Shown in pieces: positions 14,575 through 22,040 of a DNA stretch of 64,000 nt. The translations under genes were made by a program, and so were the position numbers. A model generated the notes under the pieces. It was not told the origin of the DNA. It did not search any database and worked only from the letters and a program-made list of their open reading frames with translations. Origin of the DNA: a virus. The stretch covers positions 1-64,000 of the IMG/VR virus record IMGVR_UViG_3300047323_000190; one strand, given 5' to 3'. The number at the start of each line of letters is the position of its first letter. Position 1 is the first letter of the stretch.

Positions 14575-15228
14575 TTAGGCGGCTTGCTGGCGAAGCATCT
14601 GCTCGTATGCCGTGACGCGCTTTTCGAACGTCAGGAGTTTGGCCACCATGTCATCGATAAAGTCGTCGTCGCGCATCACTCGCTTGTAGAACAGGTCTTT
14701 CCCGACATGCTCGAGCGCCGGCACGTATTGAATAAAATCGCACCACTTACGCCCGCTGATGAACATTCCTAGCTGCATCTGGTGCATGTACTCGGACACG
14801 TCGAACGTGGTCAGCATGTCCATAATCTTCACGCTATCGACCGGACATTTGATTTCGATCAGGCCGTCATCGCCGACCAAGCCATCCGTCGAGTAGCCGA
14901 ACAGCCGGTCATCGGTGAGCATCACACCCGACTCAGACGCGAGATTGCCGGTGCGGGCTTCATATTCAAGTCGCGCCAGCTTCTCTAGTTCGTGACCGCG
15001 CTCAAGCGTCCATGCTTTCACTGGCTCGCCGTACGGCACGCCGCTGATGCGTTCGAACGCCAAGTCATAGGCGTACTTGTCGGACGCCGCAGTCGGATCA
15101 CCGGGGTTCTTGTCACCCGATTTCCGCGAGAGAACCGAGATTGCATCTGCGGCGCGCGATGCAGTGATAGCTGCACAACGGGCGTTCAACCATTCCTGGC
15201 TACCCTGGGCACAATGGATGAGAATCAC
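14575..15228 (-). CDS. YqaJ/lambda-exonuclease-family recombinase nuclease
   Basis: This 217-residue protein belongs to the YqaJ viral recombinase family of PD-(D/E)XK nucleases. Landmarks are QGSQEWLNARCAAITAS at the start, RGHELEKLARLEYEARTGN in the middle, and GYSTDGLVGDDGLIEIKCP, where the Asp and the E-x-K give the catalytic centre. It is a 5'-3' dsDNA exonuclease that makes ssDNA for annealing recombination. The following gene in the operon, 15225-16118 upstream, is a candidate partner. Length is normal for the family. Confidence 0.85.
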   Translation of the reverse strand: MILIHCAQGSQEWLNARCAAITASRAADAISVLSRKSGDKNPGDPTAASDKYAYDLAFERISGVPYGEPVKAWTLERGHELEKLARLEYEARTGNLASESGVMLTDDRLFGYSTDGLVGDDGLIEIKCPVDSVKIMDMLTTFDVSEYMHQMQLGMFISGRKWCDFIQYVPALEHVGKDLFYKRVMRDDDFIDDMVAKLLTFEKRVTAYEQMLRQQAA

Positions 15229-16118
15229 TTTTGATCTCCTTGTTCTGCGGCGATCTGCCGTGCAAACTCGTCGCTGAAATCATCGTCGCCCGGTTCACGT
15301 TGAACGGCGGCCCTGGCGACGACGAACGTCTTGCCTTTCGCCTCAACCGTCGCCTTGAATGTGTTGTAAGCGGTCATGTCTTTCGCGGCCTTGATTTCAC
15401 GCACGCCGTTCGTCCAGACAGCTTTCAACTTGTCCGCGTCTACTGCAGCATTCGCTGCGTCAACCCATTTCTGCGTCAGCGCGGGATCAGTGGCCGGGCC
15501 AGCGTCGGCGAATTGCTCGCGGATCGTCTCGTCCAAATCCTCCAGATCCTGCGCAAAGATGTCCGAGCAACCAAGCGCCGTCAGCGTCAGGTCGATCTGG
15601 GCTCGTTTCTTCGCCATCTTCAGGACCGTGTTCGACATGTCGGCAGGCGAGACGCGAATCTGCTTCGTCTGCTGTACCTTGTTCTGCCACTTGCCCCACT
15701 TGATGCGGCGATCCGTTTCGTCAGCGGCTTCGTATTCCTCGTCGCAGACCGCGCGGCGCCATGCATACTTATCCTCGCCAGTGGAGCACTCACCCACCCC
15801 ATAGCCGACTTCATAGTTGGTGCCAATGTGGCGGCCTACGCATTTGACGCGGTAGCGGATCTCGCGCACACGCCCGCGATCATCGCGGCTGGTGAATTCC
15901 TCGACAATCGGCTCGACTGCAATCCGAAAGGTGGAAAGCAAAGCCTCCGAGCCAGCCTTGTACAAGCTCGGCTGCTTGCATCCGGGAATGATCCCGTAAT
16001 GGACGTTTTCCTTCATGACCGACTGCATCACCGTCTGAATCGTGCGAGCGGTCTGCAGCGTGTCCTGCACCGATATGGGCGCACTCTCGCGCCGCGGCAT
16101 TTCGATTACTTCGTTCAT
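15225..16118 (-). CDS. Putative phage recombination (annealing) protein
   Basis: The protein has 297 residues from the ATG at 16118, preceded by a strong AAGGAGG. HYGIIPGCKQPSLYKAGSEA (about residues 47-66) is a conserved block of phage proteins regularly found next to YqaJ exonucleases. YGVGECSTGEDKYAWRRAVC and VSPADMSNTVLKMAKKRAQI follow. The last block (N-x-x-x-K-M-A-K-x-R-x-x-x-D) is typical of this group. I cannot see a RecT, Erf or Rad52 signature with certainty. A single-strand annealing role is inferred from the neighbouring exonuclease. Confidence 0.6.
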   Translation of the reverse strand: MNEVIEMPRRESAPISVQDTLQTARTIQTVMQSVMKENVHYGIIPGCKQPSLYKAGSEALLSTFRIAVEPIVEEFTSRDDRGRVREIRYRVKCVGRHIGTNYEVGYGVGECSTGEDKYAWRRAVCDEEYEAADETDRRIKWGKWQNKVQQTKQIRVSPADMSNTVLKMAKKRAQIDLTLTALGCSDIFAQDLEDLDETIREQFADAGPATDPALTQKWVDAANAAVDADKLKAVWTNGVREIKAAKDMTAYNTFKATVEAKGKTFVVARAAVQREPGDDDFSDEFARQIAAEQGDQK

Positions 16119-17431
16119 GCTGCCTCCTTTTGTTCGATGCGACGCTGGATTAGCTCGCTGCGCCACTTGTTCAGTTCGGTGGAAAGCGATTCGATGCCGT
16201 GGAAGATCGGTTCCGCGTTGCCGCAGCAGACGTACCCCATATCGAATTCAGGGTGGCCGCAGCAGTCTTGGCCGATCGGTCGAGCGATTTCTTGCAGCAC
16301 GTCTTCAAGCATTCCAAGGCCGTCATTGGCGAAGTGCAGGGCATGCAGACGCGCAACCTCGGCTTCGAGTGCGGCGCGCTCGACTTCTGCCTTCGCTTCG
16401 CGCTCCTTGCGTTCGGCCTCGGCTGCTTGCTCCGCTGCGATCCGCTCCTGCTCCGCGAAGATCCAATCCGCTTCAGCCTGGGCCGCAGCGGCACGCTCTG
16501 CCTCTGCCTTTTCCGCCGCTTCCCGTGTGATGCGTTCCTGTTCAGCCTTGGCTCGGTCGATCTCGGCTTGCTGCCTGGCTAATTCGGCACGCTCCGCGGC
16601 CATGCGTGCTTCATGCGCTGCACGCTCGGCGTCGATCGCCTCTTGAGCGAGACGTTGCGCTTCACGGCTCTCAGCCTCTTCCTGTTCGCGGACTTCGCGA
16701 TCGCGGCGCTCCTGTTCAAGGCGGGCGGCACGGTCTTTCGCTTCCTGTGCAACTCGCTCCTCGGCGGCGATACGCTCGCGTTCTTCCTGCTCTGCCCGAA
16801 GTCGCGCCAGTTCCTCACGTTCCGCCTGCAGGCGCTTCGCCTCAGCTTCGTGCGCCAATTGCGCCGACAGCATCTCGCCCATCTTGGAGAGCGCTGAAAT
16901 CTTGGCTACCTCACACTCGCCTGCGAACTCGGCAAAATCTTCTAGCGTGATCTGCACCGCCTCCAGCCCTTCAATTGCCGCCGCAATCGTTGCCGACTGC
17001 TTGCCGACCAGCATGGAAGGAATCGACTGCATTTCGGCGATGCGCTTGCGGATTGCGTCGACTCGGGCTTTCTCGGCGGCCAGCTTTGCATGGCGCTCAA
17101 CCTCGACTGCGGCATCCCATGCATCCCTTAACTTCTGGAGTCGCGCTTCCTCGGCCTGCGTAATCTCGATAAGGCGCTTTTCTTCGGCGATCACCGCTTT
17201 ACCGAACTTGACAGCATCGTCCCGCGCATCCTTACCGGCGTTCTCAATGGCGATTCGCGCGTTCTTCAGCGTCATGTACGCTGCATGAGCCTGCTCGCGC
17301 CCGGCCTTGTTCTTGATCTCTACAATGTCGCTGTACTTCTTCGAGAGTTCGATCAAGGACTTTTCATGTTCGGCGGCGCCAAGTGCTACGGCTGCGCGTT
17401 CGGGCACGGTCAGTTCTTTGGACTCGCTCAT
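16115..17431 (-). CDS. Long coiled-coil protein of the recombination module
   Basis: This 438-residue protein has a helical N-terminal domain (KKYSDIVEIKNKAGREQAHA region) and a coiled coil from about residue 55 to 370 rich in Glu, Arg, Ala and Gln. It ends in a compact Cys-rich tail with QDCCGHPEF and YVCCGN, which may bind metal. It overlaps the recombination gene by four bases. SbcC-like or nucleoid-structuring roles are speculative. The low-complexity coiled coil also generates a long false frame on the opposite strand. Confidence 0.65.
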   Translation of the reverse strand: MSESKELTVPERAAVALGAAEHEKSLIELSKKYSDIVEIKNKAGREQAHAAYMTLKNARIAIENAGKDARDDAVKFGKAVIAEEKRLIEITQAEEARLQKLRDAWDAAVEVERHAKLAAEKARVDAIRKRIAEMQSIPSMLVGKQSATIAAAIEGLEAVQITLEDFAEFAGECEVAKISALSKMGEMLSAQLAHEAEAKRLQAEREELARLRAEQEERERIAAEERVAQEAKDRAARLEQERRDREVREQEEAESREAQRLAQEAIDAERAAHEARMAAERAELARQQAEIDRAKAEQERITREAAEKAEAERAAAAQAEADWIFAEQERIAAEQAAEAERKEREAKAEVERAALEAEVARLHALHFANDGLGMLEDVLQEIARPIGQDCCGHPEFDMGYVCCGNAEPIFHGIESLSTELNKWRSELIQRRIEQKEAA

Positions 17432-17733
17432 GCGACCACCCCGCTCGCATCGAACGTCAGGCACTTAAGCTGCGCGAGCGCATCATCAATCTTCGCCGCG
17501 GCCTTCGTGAACTCTTCGGTCAGCTTTTCCCTTTTGGCAAGCAGGCATTGCACTTGCCCGGACAAGATATCCACGTCGGGAGCATCGACTTCGATCGTGT
17601 GAGCGCACAACGGAATGTAGCCCTGCGAGACCCAAAACCTCGTTTCCTCGCCATCCCAGAAACTGATCTTAGGATTCGCCGGGTTGTATTCATTGGGCTG
17701 CGCATACAGCCATCCGGATATGACGATCTTCAT
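17428..17733 (-). CDS. Hypothetical protein
   Basis: The 101-residue protein starts MKIVISGWLYAQPNEYNPAN, has an ETRFWVSQGYIPLC segment, and a C-terminal helix (LAKREKLTEEFTKAAAKIDD). It precedes the coiled-coil gene by a four-base overlap. Similar proteins are found in phage early clusters without known role. Confidence 0.6.
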   Translation of the reverse strand: MKIVISGWLYAQPNEYNPANPKISFWDGEETRFWVSQGYIPLCAHTIEVDAPDVDILSGQVQCLLAKREKLTEEFTKAAAKIDDALAQLKCLTFDASGVVA

Positions 17734-17756
17734 TTTCTTTCCCCTTCGTTATTCAG

Positions 17757-17978
17757 TTAGAGCAGGTAGTCGCCCTTCGGATACGGAAGATTCCGTCGCG
17801 CCAGTTCCTTGCCTAAGCTATTCAGCTTGGCGCGGCAGGCGTTACGGGCGGTCGTTTCTGAGGACCAGTTTGATTCGGCGGCGTTGTAGAACGACATCCG
17901 CTCGGACTGCTTCCTGACCGCTTCCGTCAGTTCCTCGTCGGTCAATTCTTCGAAGGTCGGTTGTGCGATTGCGTTCAT
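17757..17978 (-). CDS. Small hypothetical protein
   Basis: The protein has 73 residues. FEELTDEELTEAVRKQSERM is an acidic helix, followed by a basic SETTARNACRAKLNSLGKEL helix. ATGA overlap with 17975. Function unknown. Confidence 0.6.
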   Translation of the reverse strand: MNAIAQPTFEELTDEELTEAVRKQSERMSFYNAAESNWSSETTARNACRAKLNSLGKELARRNLPYPKGDYLL

Positions 17979-18160
17979 TGCGCGCTCCGTGCATGCAATT
18001 CGGGTTGATAGTGGCCGTCGTAGTCTCGGGCCAGCAACCACCGCGATCCGAGCGCCTTGATAGCCTGCAGGCGCTTGTTCTCGTTGATCGCGGCGAGGCG
18101 TTCGTCGGGAGCCAGAGCGGTCGAAATGTGACGGAGATCCGTGTTTTTCGGGATGTTCAT
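17975..18160 (-). CDS. Small hypothetical protein
   Basis: This 61-residue protein has a basic middle (INENKRLQAIKALGSRWLLA) followed by RDYDGHYQPEL. The L-x-x-x-x-R-W-L-L-A-x-D-Y pattern is shared among small phage proteins. ATGA overlaps on both sides. Function unknown. Confidence 0.6.
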   Translation of the reverse strand: MNIPKNTDLRHISTALAPDERLAAINENKRLQAIKALGSRWLLARDYDGHYQPELHARSAQ

Positions 18161-18492
18161 TGCGCCTCCTCAATGGCTTGGATTGCGGCGAGTCGCGCCA
18201 GAAGTTGATTCTTTTCGGCGCGTAACGCGTCCTCGTACCGGACTTGCATGATTGCCAGCGCATGCCTAGCCAGTTCAGGGAAGCGCAGCTTGATCACCTC
18301 GCCGAGCGCCGCATCGAAGTAAGCCGACTTCCAATAGTTCTGCGCACTCGGGCTTGCCTGATGCTCAATTTCCGTCGTCACGACCACCCGGTGGACTTTT
18401 CCGCAAGTACGCAAGTGCGGCTCAGGCTCACCAACAAGGTTGGCGTAATCACGAGCCAGTTTCCATTCGCGTTTCAGATCGTCGGCTTTCAT
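18157..18492 (-). CDS. Hypothetical helical protein
   Basis: The 111-residue protein has a DDLKREWKLARDYANLVGE start and a C-terminal coiled segment (YEDALRAEKNQLLARLAAI). No motif identifies it. Its ATG lies one base after the stop of the next upstream gene. Confidence 0.6.
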   Translation of the reverse strand: MKADDLKREWKLARDYANLVGEPEPHLRTCGKVHRVVVTTEIEHQASPSAQNYWKSAYFDAALGEVIKLRFPELARHALAIMQVRYEDALRAEKNQLLARLAAIQAIEEAQ

Positions 18493-18696
18493 CTACACTC
18501 CCAAAATCGATTTAATAGCCAGCGCCGCGATGGCGACTACTGCAGCAGCGGTAGTCCACATAAGGATTTCTGCGCGCTGACGGTCGTTGTGTGCATCGCG
18601 TTGCGCTTCTTCGCGGTGTTGCCATTCGGCCAGCTTGGCGCGGCCAGCATCGCTAACGGTCAGTACGTAATCGTCGGTGCGTTCGTAGGTCAGCAT
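18493..18696 (-). CDS. Small tail-anchored membrane protein
   Basis: The 67-residue protein has a hydrophilic N-terminal region with LTVSDAGRAKLAEW, the typical end of a winged helix, then a coiled stretch and one hydrophobic segment at about residues 46-66 (MWTTAAAVVAIAALAIKSIL). It should be anchored by the C-terminus in the inner membrane. Function unknown. Confidence 0.6.
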   Translation of the reverse strand: MLTYERTDDYVLTVSDAGRAKLAEWQHREEAQRDAHNDRQRAEILMWTTAAAVVAIAALAIKSILGV

Positions 18697-18992
18697 TACC
18701 AGCCTCCCGTGCCGTCTTGTCCATGAGACGTGGTCGATTCAAAAAGTGCCTGTTCATGATCGATCTCGCGGCGGAGCCAATCGGGATGGTTCGCGTTGCG
18801 ATCGCCAACACTCGCCTGAAAAGCAGCGTTCTGACCCGTGCGCTTTTCCTGTTGCTTTGCCTTGCAAGACTTCGAGCAGAACAATCCCCATCCGCGCTTA
18901 ACGTCAGCCTTTCGTGCCATGAACGGCTTGCGGCACCATTTGCATTTGCGCTCGACCATTACAGGCGGCGGATACTGCTTAGACGCGTCCAT
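18696..18992 (-). CDS. Zinc-finger hypothetical protein
   Basis: The protein of 98 residues has CKWCRKPFMARK at about residues 17-28 and WGLFCSKSCKAKQQEKR at about residues 35-51, forming a CxxC...CxxxC zinc ribbon. The C-terminal half is polar. It resembles small phage and bacterial zinc-ribbon proteins that may bind DNA. Its start lies inside the end of the gene upstream (18979). Confidence 0.65.
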   Translation of the reverse strand: MDASKQYPPPVMVERKCKWCRKPFMARKADVKRGWGLFCSKSCKAKQQEKRTGQNAAFQASVGDRNANHPDWLRREIDHEQALFESTTSHGQDGTGGW

Positions 18993-19182
18993 GCCACTCC
19001 CCCACTCCAAGCCCGCGCGCCTCGGCGTCGAGACGATCCCAATAGCGGTCATCCCATTCGGCGGCTCGTTCGGCTTCCGTCTGCGGCGGCTCGCCGTCAA
19101 GGTGCGCGTCTGCCGCCCTATCCTGCAGGAACTCATATTCCCGTTGCTGCTGCTTAAACTTGCGAAGGCTTCGGTATGCCAT
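18979..19182 (-). CDS. Small acidic hypothetical protein
   Basis: The protein of 67 residues is charged, with a basic start (MAYRSLRKFKQQQREYEFL) and an acidic end (AAEWDDRYWDRLDAEARG). The ATG at 19182 is used because upstream in-frame residues look unrelated. It overlaps the zinc-finger gene by 14 bases. Confidence 0.55.
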   Translation of the reverse strand: MAYRSLRKFKQQQREYEFLQDRAADAHLDGEPPQTEAERAAEWDDRYWDRLDAEARGLGVGEWHGRV

Positions 19183-19317
19183 TTTCGTAGTCCTCAATTC
19201 GTGTGATATTGGAACCCTGGCGGGTGACGGCTGCGTTCAACCGGCAATCGTCAGGTGCCCGCTTCCCACGGGCTGCGGCTTATAGTTGCTCAGAGCGGCC
19301 GTCGCTTAGAAAAGACA

Positions 19318-19500
19318 TCAGCTCTCGCGGTACCAGTATTCATATCGTTCCAGCGCCCACTCCCTGACGACCGCGTATTTCTCATCGTCGTTCAAGGCGC
19401 ACCACTCTGCTTCACTAAGACCAACCTCGCTCAGGTTGATCTCTTCCTTGTACTCGCTATGAATGTTCGCGCCGTTGTCACAGTGAAACGTGATCTTCAT
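19318..19500 (-). CDS. Small acidic hypothetical protein
   Basis: This 60-residue protein has a beta-rich start (MKITFHCDNGANIHSEYKEE) and an acidic helical end (LNDDEKYAVVREWALERYEY). The pattern suggests a small alpha/beta fold. The 135 bases between it and the gene at 19182 hold no convincing frame. Confidence 0.55.
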   Translation of the reverse strand: MKITFHCDNGANIHSEYKEEINLSEVGLSEAEWCALNDDEKYAVVREWALERYEYWYRES

Positions 19501-19581
19501 GCTTCCCTCAGATGTTAGGTAGGACGTTGCTGAGGCGCCCGGTTCGGCTTTGTGCGATCGACACGCGGCGCCAGCGGGGTA

Positions 19582-19704
19582 CTACCAGAACTTCGCGATG
19601 AAGTGCAGGCCGACGTAGATCGCTCCGCACCCGCCCGCTATCACACTCAAAGTAATCAGGACGGCGAGAATCTCAACCACCGTGAATCCGCGTTGCTTTT
19701 TCAC
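19582..19704 (-). CDS. 40-residue type IV pilin-like peptide
   Basis: The peptide begins (GTG start) MKKQRGFTVVEILAVLITLS. This matches the prepilin signal exactly: basic leader, Gly at -1, Phe at +1, Thr at +2, Glu at +5, then about 20 hydrophobic residues. It ends after AIYVGLHFIAKFW with no globular pilin domain. A strong purine-rich ribosome site (GGGAGGGAG) precedes it, and GTGA overlaps the gene before. It could enter the host prepilin peptidase and pilus machinery; that is inference. Confidence 0.6.
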   Translation of the reverse strand: MKKQRGFTVVEILAVLITLSVIAGGCGAIYVGLHFIAKFW

Positions 19705-19823
19705 GCTCCCTCCCTCTCAAATTGTTGAACCGGCCGGCGACGCGTATCAGCGCCGCGAATGAACAAGATCGCAGCGATGGCGACTAGCGCCCAGGCTGAT
19801 AGGGTGATTTGCAGGGCGGTCAT
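19701..19823 (-). CDS. 40-residue single-span membrane peptide
   Basis: The peptide starts MTALQITLSAWALVAIAAIL and continues with a basic tail (RGADTRRRPVQQF). It has one membrane helix with a cytoplasmic basic end. It is translationally coupled to the pilin-like peptide by a GTGA overlap, which suggests they are made in similar amounts. Confidence 0.55.
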   Translation of the reverse strand: MTALQITLSAWALVAIAAILFIRGADTRRRPVQQFEREGA

Positions 19824-20197
19824 GGTTGCTCCTGAAGGGCGCGGACTCGATCCGCAAGGGCGTTGTCGCCGATGATGATTGCCATGCGCAGCGCCAGTTC
19901 CATGAACCATTTAGGCATGTCTTCTTCGCCATCGCCGCGTAGGACGTGGGCGTGGCCGATCAGCGTGTAGACGTCGCCGTCCGTCAGCGCTTTCGGCTCG
20001 CTGGCGGGCGCGTCCAAGGAAAACTCATCCTCAAGGCCAAGCACGTAGACCAGCATCGCTTCCGCTTCCTTTGCCGTCAGGAGGTTCGTCCCTGAGCGCG
20101 GATGCGGGTAATCGGGATTGGTCGCGCACCCATCCGATGCAACTGTCTTCGGAAGCGGCCATGCCAGAAATCGGTCAACCAGTGTCTTGATGTCCAT
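19820..20197 (-). CDS. Hypothetical phage protein
   Basis: The 125-residue protein starts MDIKTLVDRFLAWPLPKTV, then YPHPRSGTNLLTAKEAEAML, a pattern common to small proteins of proteobacterial phages. An in-frame GTG nine bases upstream (20206) is an alternative start. The C-terminal part (WFMELALRMAIIIGDNALAD) is helical. No biochemical role is known. Confidence 0.65.
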   Translation of the reverse strand: MDIKTLVDRFLAWPLPKTVASDGCATNPDYPHPRSGTNLLTAKEAEAMLVYVLGLEDEFSLDAPASEPKALTDGDVYTLIGHAHVLRGDGEEDMPKWFMELALRMAIIIGDNALADRVRALQEQP

Positions 20198-20199
20198 AT

Positions 20200-20340
20200 T
20201 CAGCACCAGGTAAATGAAGGGGTCTGCCAGTCGATCTCCACAGTCCGGCAGCGGATGCGGTGACCGTCCTTGCAGATATAGTCCGTGACGATCATCAGCG
20301 CGTATTGCAGAGCAACGAAGGTTGAGTGATAGCCGGTCAT
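20200..20340 (-). CDS. Small hypothetical protein
   Basis: The 46-residue protein begins MTGYHSTFVALQYALMIVTD and contains CKDGHRIRCRTVEIDW. It is too short for confident assignment, but start, ribosome site and near-overlap with the following gene fit the operon. Confidence 0.5.
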   Translation of the reverse strand: MTGYHSTFVALQYALMIVTDYICKDGHRIRCRTVEIDWQTPSFTWC

Positions 20341-20357
20341 GATGTGTCTCCAGCGTG

Positions 20358-20588
20358 TTATGGCAGCGTCTTGCCAGTCACGTCCTGCACGTACTTGCGC
20401 ATGACGTCGATTGCCTCGGCCTCTTTGCCGAAGTAGAACGCGTAGAAGATTCGATTCAGGTCTTCCTTCGCCTCGTCCGCGTCTGCCATGACTGGCAGGT
20501 TTCTGCGCGTCAGTTCCTTAACAAGGTCTTCGTCCGATGCGTCTTCGAGGACGTCGGTATCGTCGACCCAAACCTCTACGTATGGCAT
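20358..20588 (-). CDS. Small acidic hypothetical protein
   Basis: The protein has 76 residues, starting MPYVEVWVDDTDVLEDASDE. DLVKELTRRNLPVM is a recurrent motif of small phage proteins. It is the first short gene after the structured region at 20589-21147, so it may be the first gene reached after antitermination. Confidence 0.6.
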   Translation of the reverse strand: MPYVEVWVDDTDVLEDASDEDLVKELTRRNLPVMADADEAKEDLNRIFYAFYFGKEAEAIDVMRKYVQDVTGKTLP

Positions 20589-21018
20589 GTTTGCTCCGTA
20601 GTTGTACTAAGCGCGCGGCTCAGTGAAATTCAGTTCGGGGCCTAACGGGCCCCATCCCTATAAACGCACCTTCAGGAATAAGCCCCGTATCCAGGGGCGA
20701 GGAATGCAGCATTCACGGAGGCGCGCTGGCTATGCTAGGAAGCTCGCTACTGGTGTTTCCTGCCGTAAGAACCGGGGCTAATATCCACCGGGCCAGCAGG
20801 CCTTACGCCGCGTTACTTTGCAGGGAAACAACGCGCTTTCGTGAAAACTGCTCACGTGCGAGACCAGTCTGTATTCCCGGTCCCGCACGCCTTCCGCCGC
20901 AGCCGCACAACTCACAAGGTCACACGACTGCTGCGGGTGCGTTCGCTTTTTACTCGAGCGAACAGCTATGTTCCGAGTCCTCAAACATCGAGGAATGGCT
21001 GGCTATACAAGCCCTTGA

Positions 21019-21062
21019 CGGCTCACCATGAGCCGGTGTTACTTGCTTTTTGTTAAAGAACA
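21019..21062 (-). promoter_or_regulatory. nut-like antitermination site (boxA plus boxB)
   Basis: On the minus strand TGTTCTTTAACA (21062 to 21051) differs at one of twelve bases from the rrn boxA TGCTCTTTAACA. Fifteen bases later CGGCTCA and TGAGCCG form a 7-bp hairpin with a three-base loop (21035 to 21019), in boxB position. It lies after the antirepressor gene and before the long small-gene operon. Confidence 0.65.
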
Positions 21063-21116
21063 TTTGTGCTCCACGGTTAGCGCCATGCTGCCGTGGTACT
21101 GCGTGCTATCGGTACT

Positions 21117-21136
21117 GAGAAGCGCTGTCGCTTCTC
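21117..21136 (-). other. Perfect 8-bp hairpin after the antirepressor gene
   Basis: GAGAAGCG and CGCTTCTC enclose a four-base loop, eleven bases after the antirepressor stop. There is no T-run, so it is not a standard terminator. RNA-stability or Rho-related roles are possible. Confidence 0.5.
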
Positions 21137-21147
21137 GCTACGGACAG

Positions 21148-21876
21148 TTAGGCTGCTGCCGTCTGATACTTCGCCCACTGCTCCGCGATCCACGCGATAC
21201 CCTTCGGCGTGAACATGGACTGCGTGAAGGCGTGGTCGTTGTTGCCGATACCCGCCTTCACCGCGAATCGTTCCGCGTGCTGGTGATGGGCGTAGGCCGT
21301 CAGGCGACCATTCAGGCGATACATGATGTTGTTGCTAATCAGAAAGGCGCCGAACTCGCGTTCGTTTGCATTAAGCAACTTGGCGACTTCGCGGAATCCT
21401 TTGTTGCCATCGGCTTGCGTGTAGCGCTCAACGAATTCGACGGCTGGCTTCTGCGCCTCCAATTGCGCGGACTGCAGCTCTATCTGTTCCGCTTGCTCTG
21501 CGGCGAGACGAAGTGCACCTGAAAGCGTCGTGGGAATCTTGAACTGGACTACGTTCGACTTAGCTTGGCGCTCGCAAGCGATGAAGTAATCGCGAATATC
21601 GCGGCCCTTCGCCGTGCGGGACATCATCGCAACGTGCTTGCCGCATTCCAGCGTCAGTACATACTCAATACGCGGGCGATTTCCCTTTTCCCCTTTCTGG
21701 GGGAATGCTTCGAAATCAATGCCTTGCGTGAACAGATCGCCAAGTTGCGCTTTGATCCAATCGCTGAAGTCTTTGCGGATCTCGAGGAATTCGTGCAGAT
21801 CACGCGCATTGACGGTCTGAATCGACTCGTCGCCGATGCTGCGTTCCGTTACTTCGATCAAGGCTTGCTGGCTCAT
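21148..21876 (-). CDS. AntA/KilA-C type phage antirepressor
   Basis: The 242-residue protein has an N-terminal AntA/AntB-type domain (residues 18-90: VNARDLHEFLEIRKDFSDWI, then GIDFEAFPQ, YVLTLECGKHVAMMSRTAKG) and a C-terminal KilAC/ANT-like domain (residues 140-240: FREVAKLLNANEREFGAFLI, YRLNGRLTAYAHHQHAERF, FTPKGIAWIAEQW). Such proteins inactivate CI-type repressors or regulate early genes. It is the first gene after the leftward promoter at 21912, so it should be repressed in the lysogen. Confidence 0.85.
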   Translation of the reverse strand: MSQQALIEVTERSIGDESIQTVNARDLHEFLEIRKDFSDWIKAQLGDLFTQGIDFEAFPQKGEKGNRPRIEYVLTLECGKHVAMMSRTAKGRDIRDYFIACERQAKSNVVQFKIPTTLSGALRLAAEQAEQIELQSAQLEAQKPAVEFVERYTQADGNKGFREVAKLLNANEREFGAFLISNNIMYRLNGRLTAYAHHQHAERFAVKAGIGNNDHAFTQSMFTPKGIAWIAEQWAKYQTAAA

Positions 21877-21911
21877 CTCTCACTCCGGCGTTTGTGCTGC
21901 TGACGGAATTC

Positions 21912-21940
21912 ATTATTGCAAATGTACTTAGGTAGGTCAA
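21912..21940 (-). promoter_or_regulatory. Leftward early promoter (pL-like)
   Basis: Minus-strand TTGACC and AATAAT (five of six consensus matches each) are separated by exactly 17 bases. The -35 box and spacer are covered by the inverted AAGTACA operator half-sites, so repressor binding should block it. Confidence 0.8.
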
Positions 21941-21950
21941 GTACATTTGT
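21918..21950. promoter_or_regulatory. Operator dyad over the leftward promoter
   Basis: GCAAATGTACTT and AAGTACATTTGT form an inverted repeat around a nine-base centre. The AAGTAC half-site recurs three times in the cI-cro gap. Confidence 0.75.
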
Positions 21951-21992
21951 GCTGAAATTTTCAGAAATTTTTCTAGGGGTTATTACGAACGA

Positions 21993-22017
21993 AGAAAAGC
22001 CCGCGCGGGGCGGGCTT
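21993..22017 (-). terminator. Terminator of the CI-type repressor gene
   Basis: On the minus strand AAGCCCGC and GCGGGCTT enclose a five-base loop and run into TTTC, 24 bases after the repressor stop. Confidence 0.8.
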
Positions 22018-22040
22018 CTGAGAGTGTGATGCGGAGCTAG

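Larger units (their letters stand above)
20589..21147 (-). ncRNA. 560-base hairpin-rich leader of the leftward operon
   Basis: No convincing gene is present here. Read leftward, it holds a boxA/boxB-like nut site (21019-21062), a perfect 8-bp hairpin (21117-21136) just after the antirepressor gene, a CCACGG/CCGTGG stem-loop (about 21072-21097), a GTTCGCT/AGCGAAC hairpin (about 20948-20970) and a GGGGCC/GGCCCC hairpin (20637-20653). It may be a regulatory leader or contain one or more small RNAs. Confidence 0.45.

Noticed and set aside
15231-16646. Long plus-strand reading frame of 471 codons
   Set aside because: It is antisense to two real minus-strand genes with strong ribosome sites, and its low-complexity Ser/Ala/Arg composition mirrors the coiled-coil gene.
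19183-19317. Short minus-strand frame between two small genes
   Set aside because: Only about twelve codons follow a start; no evidence for a gene or RNA.
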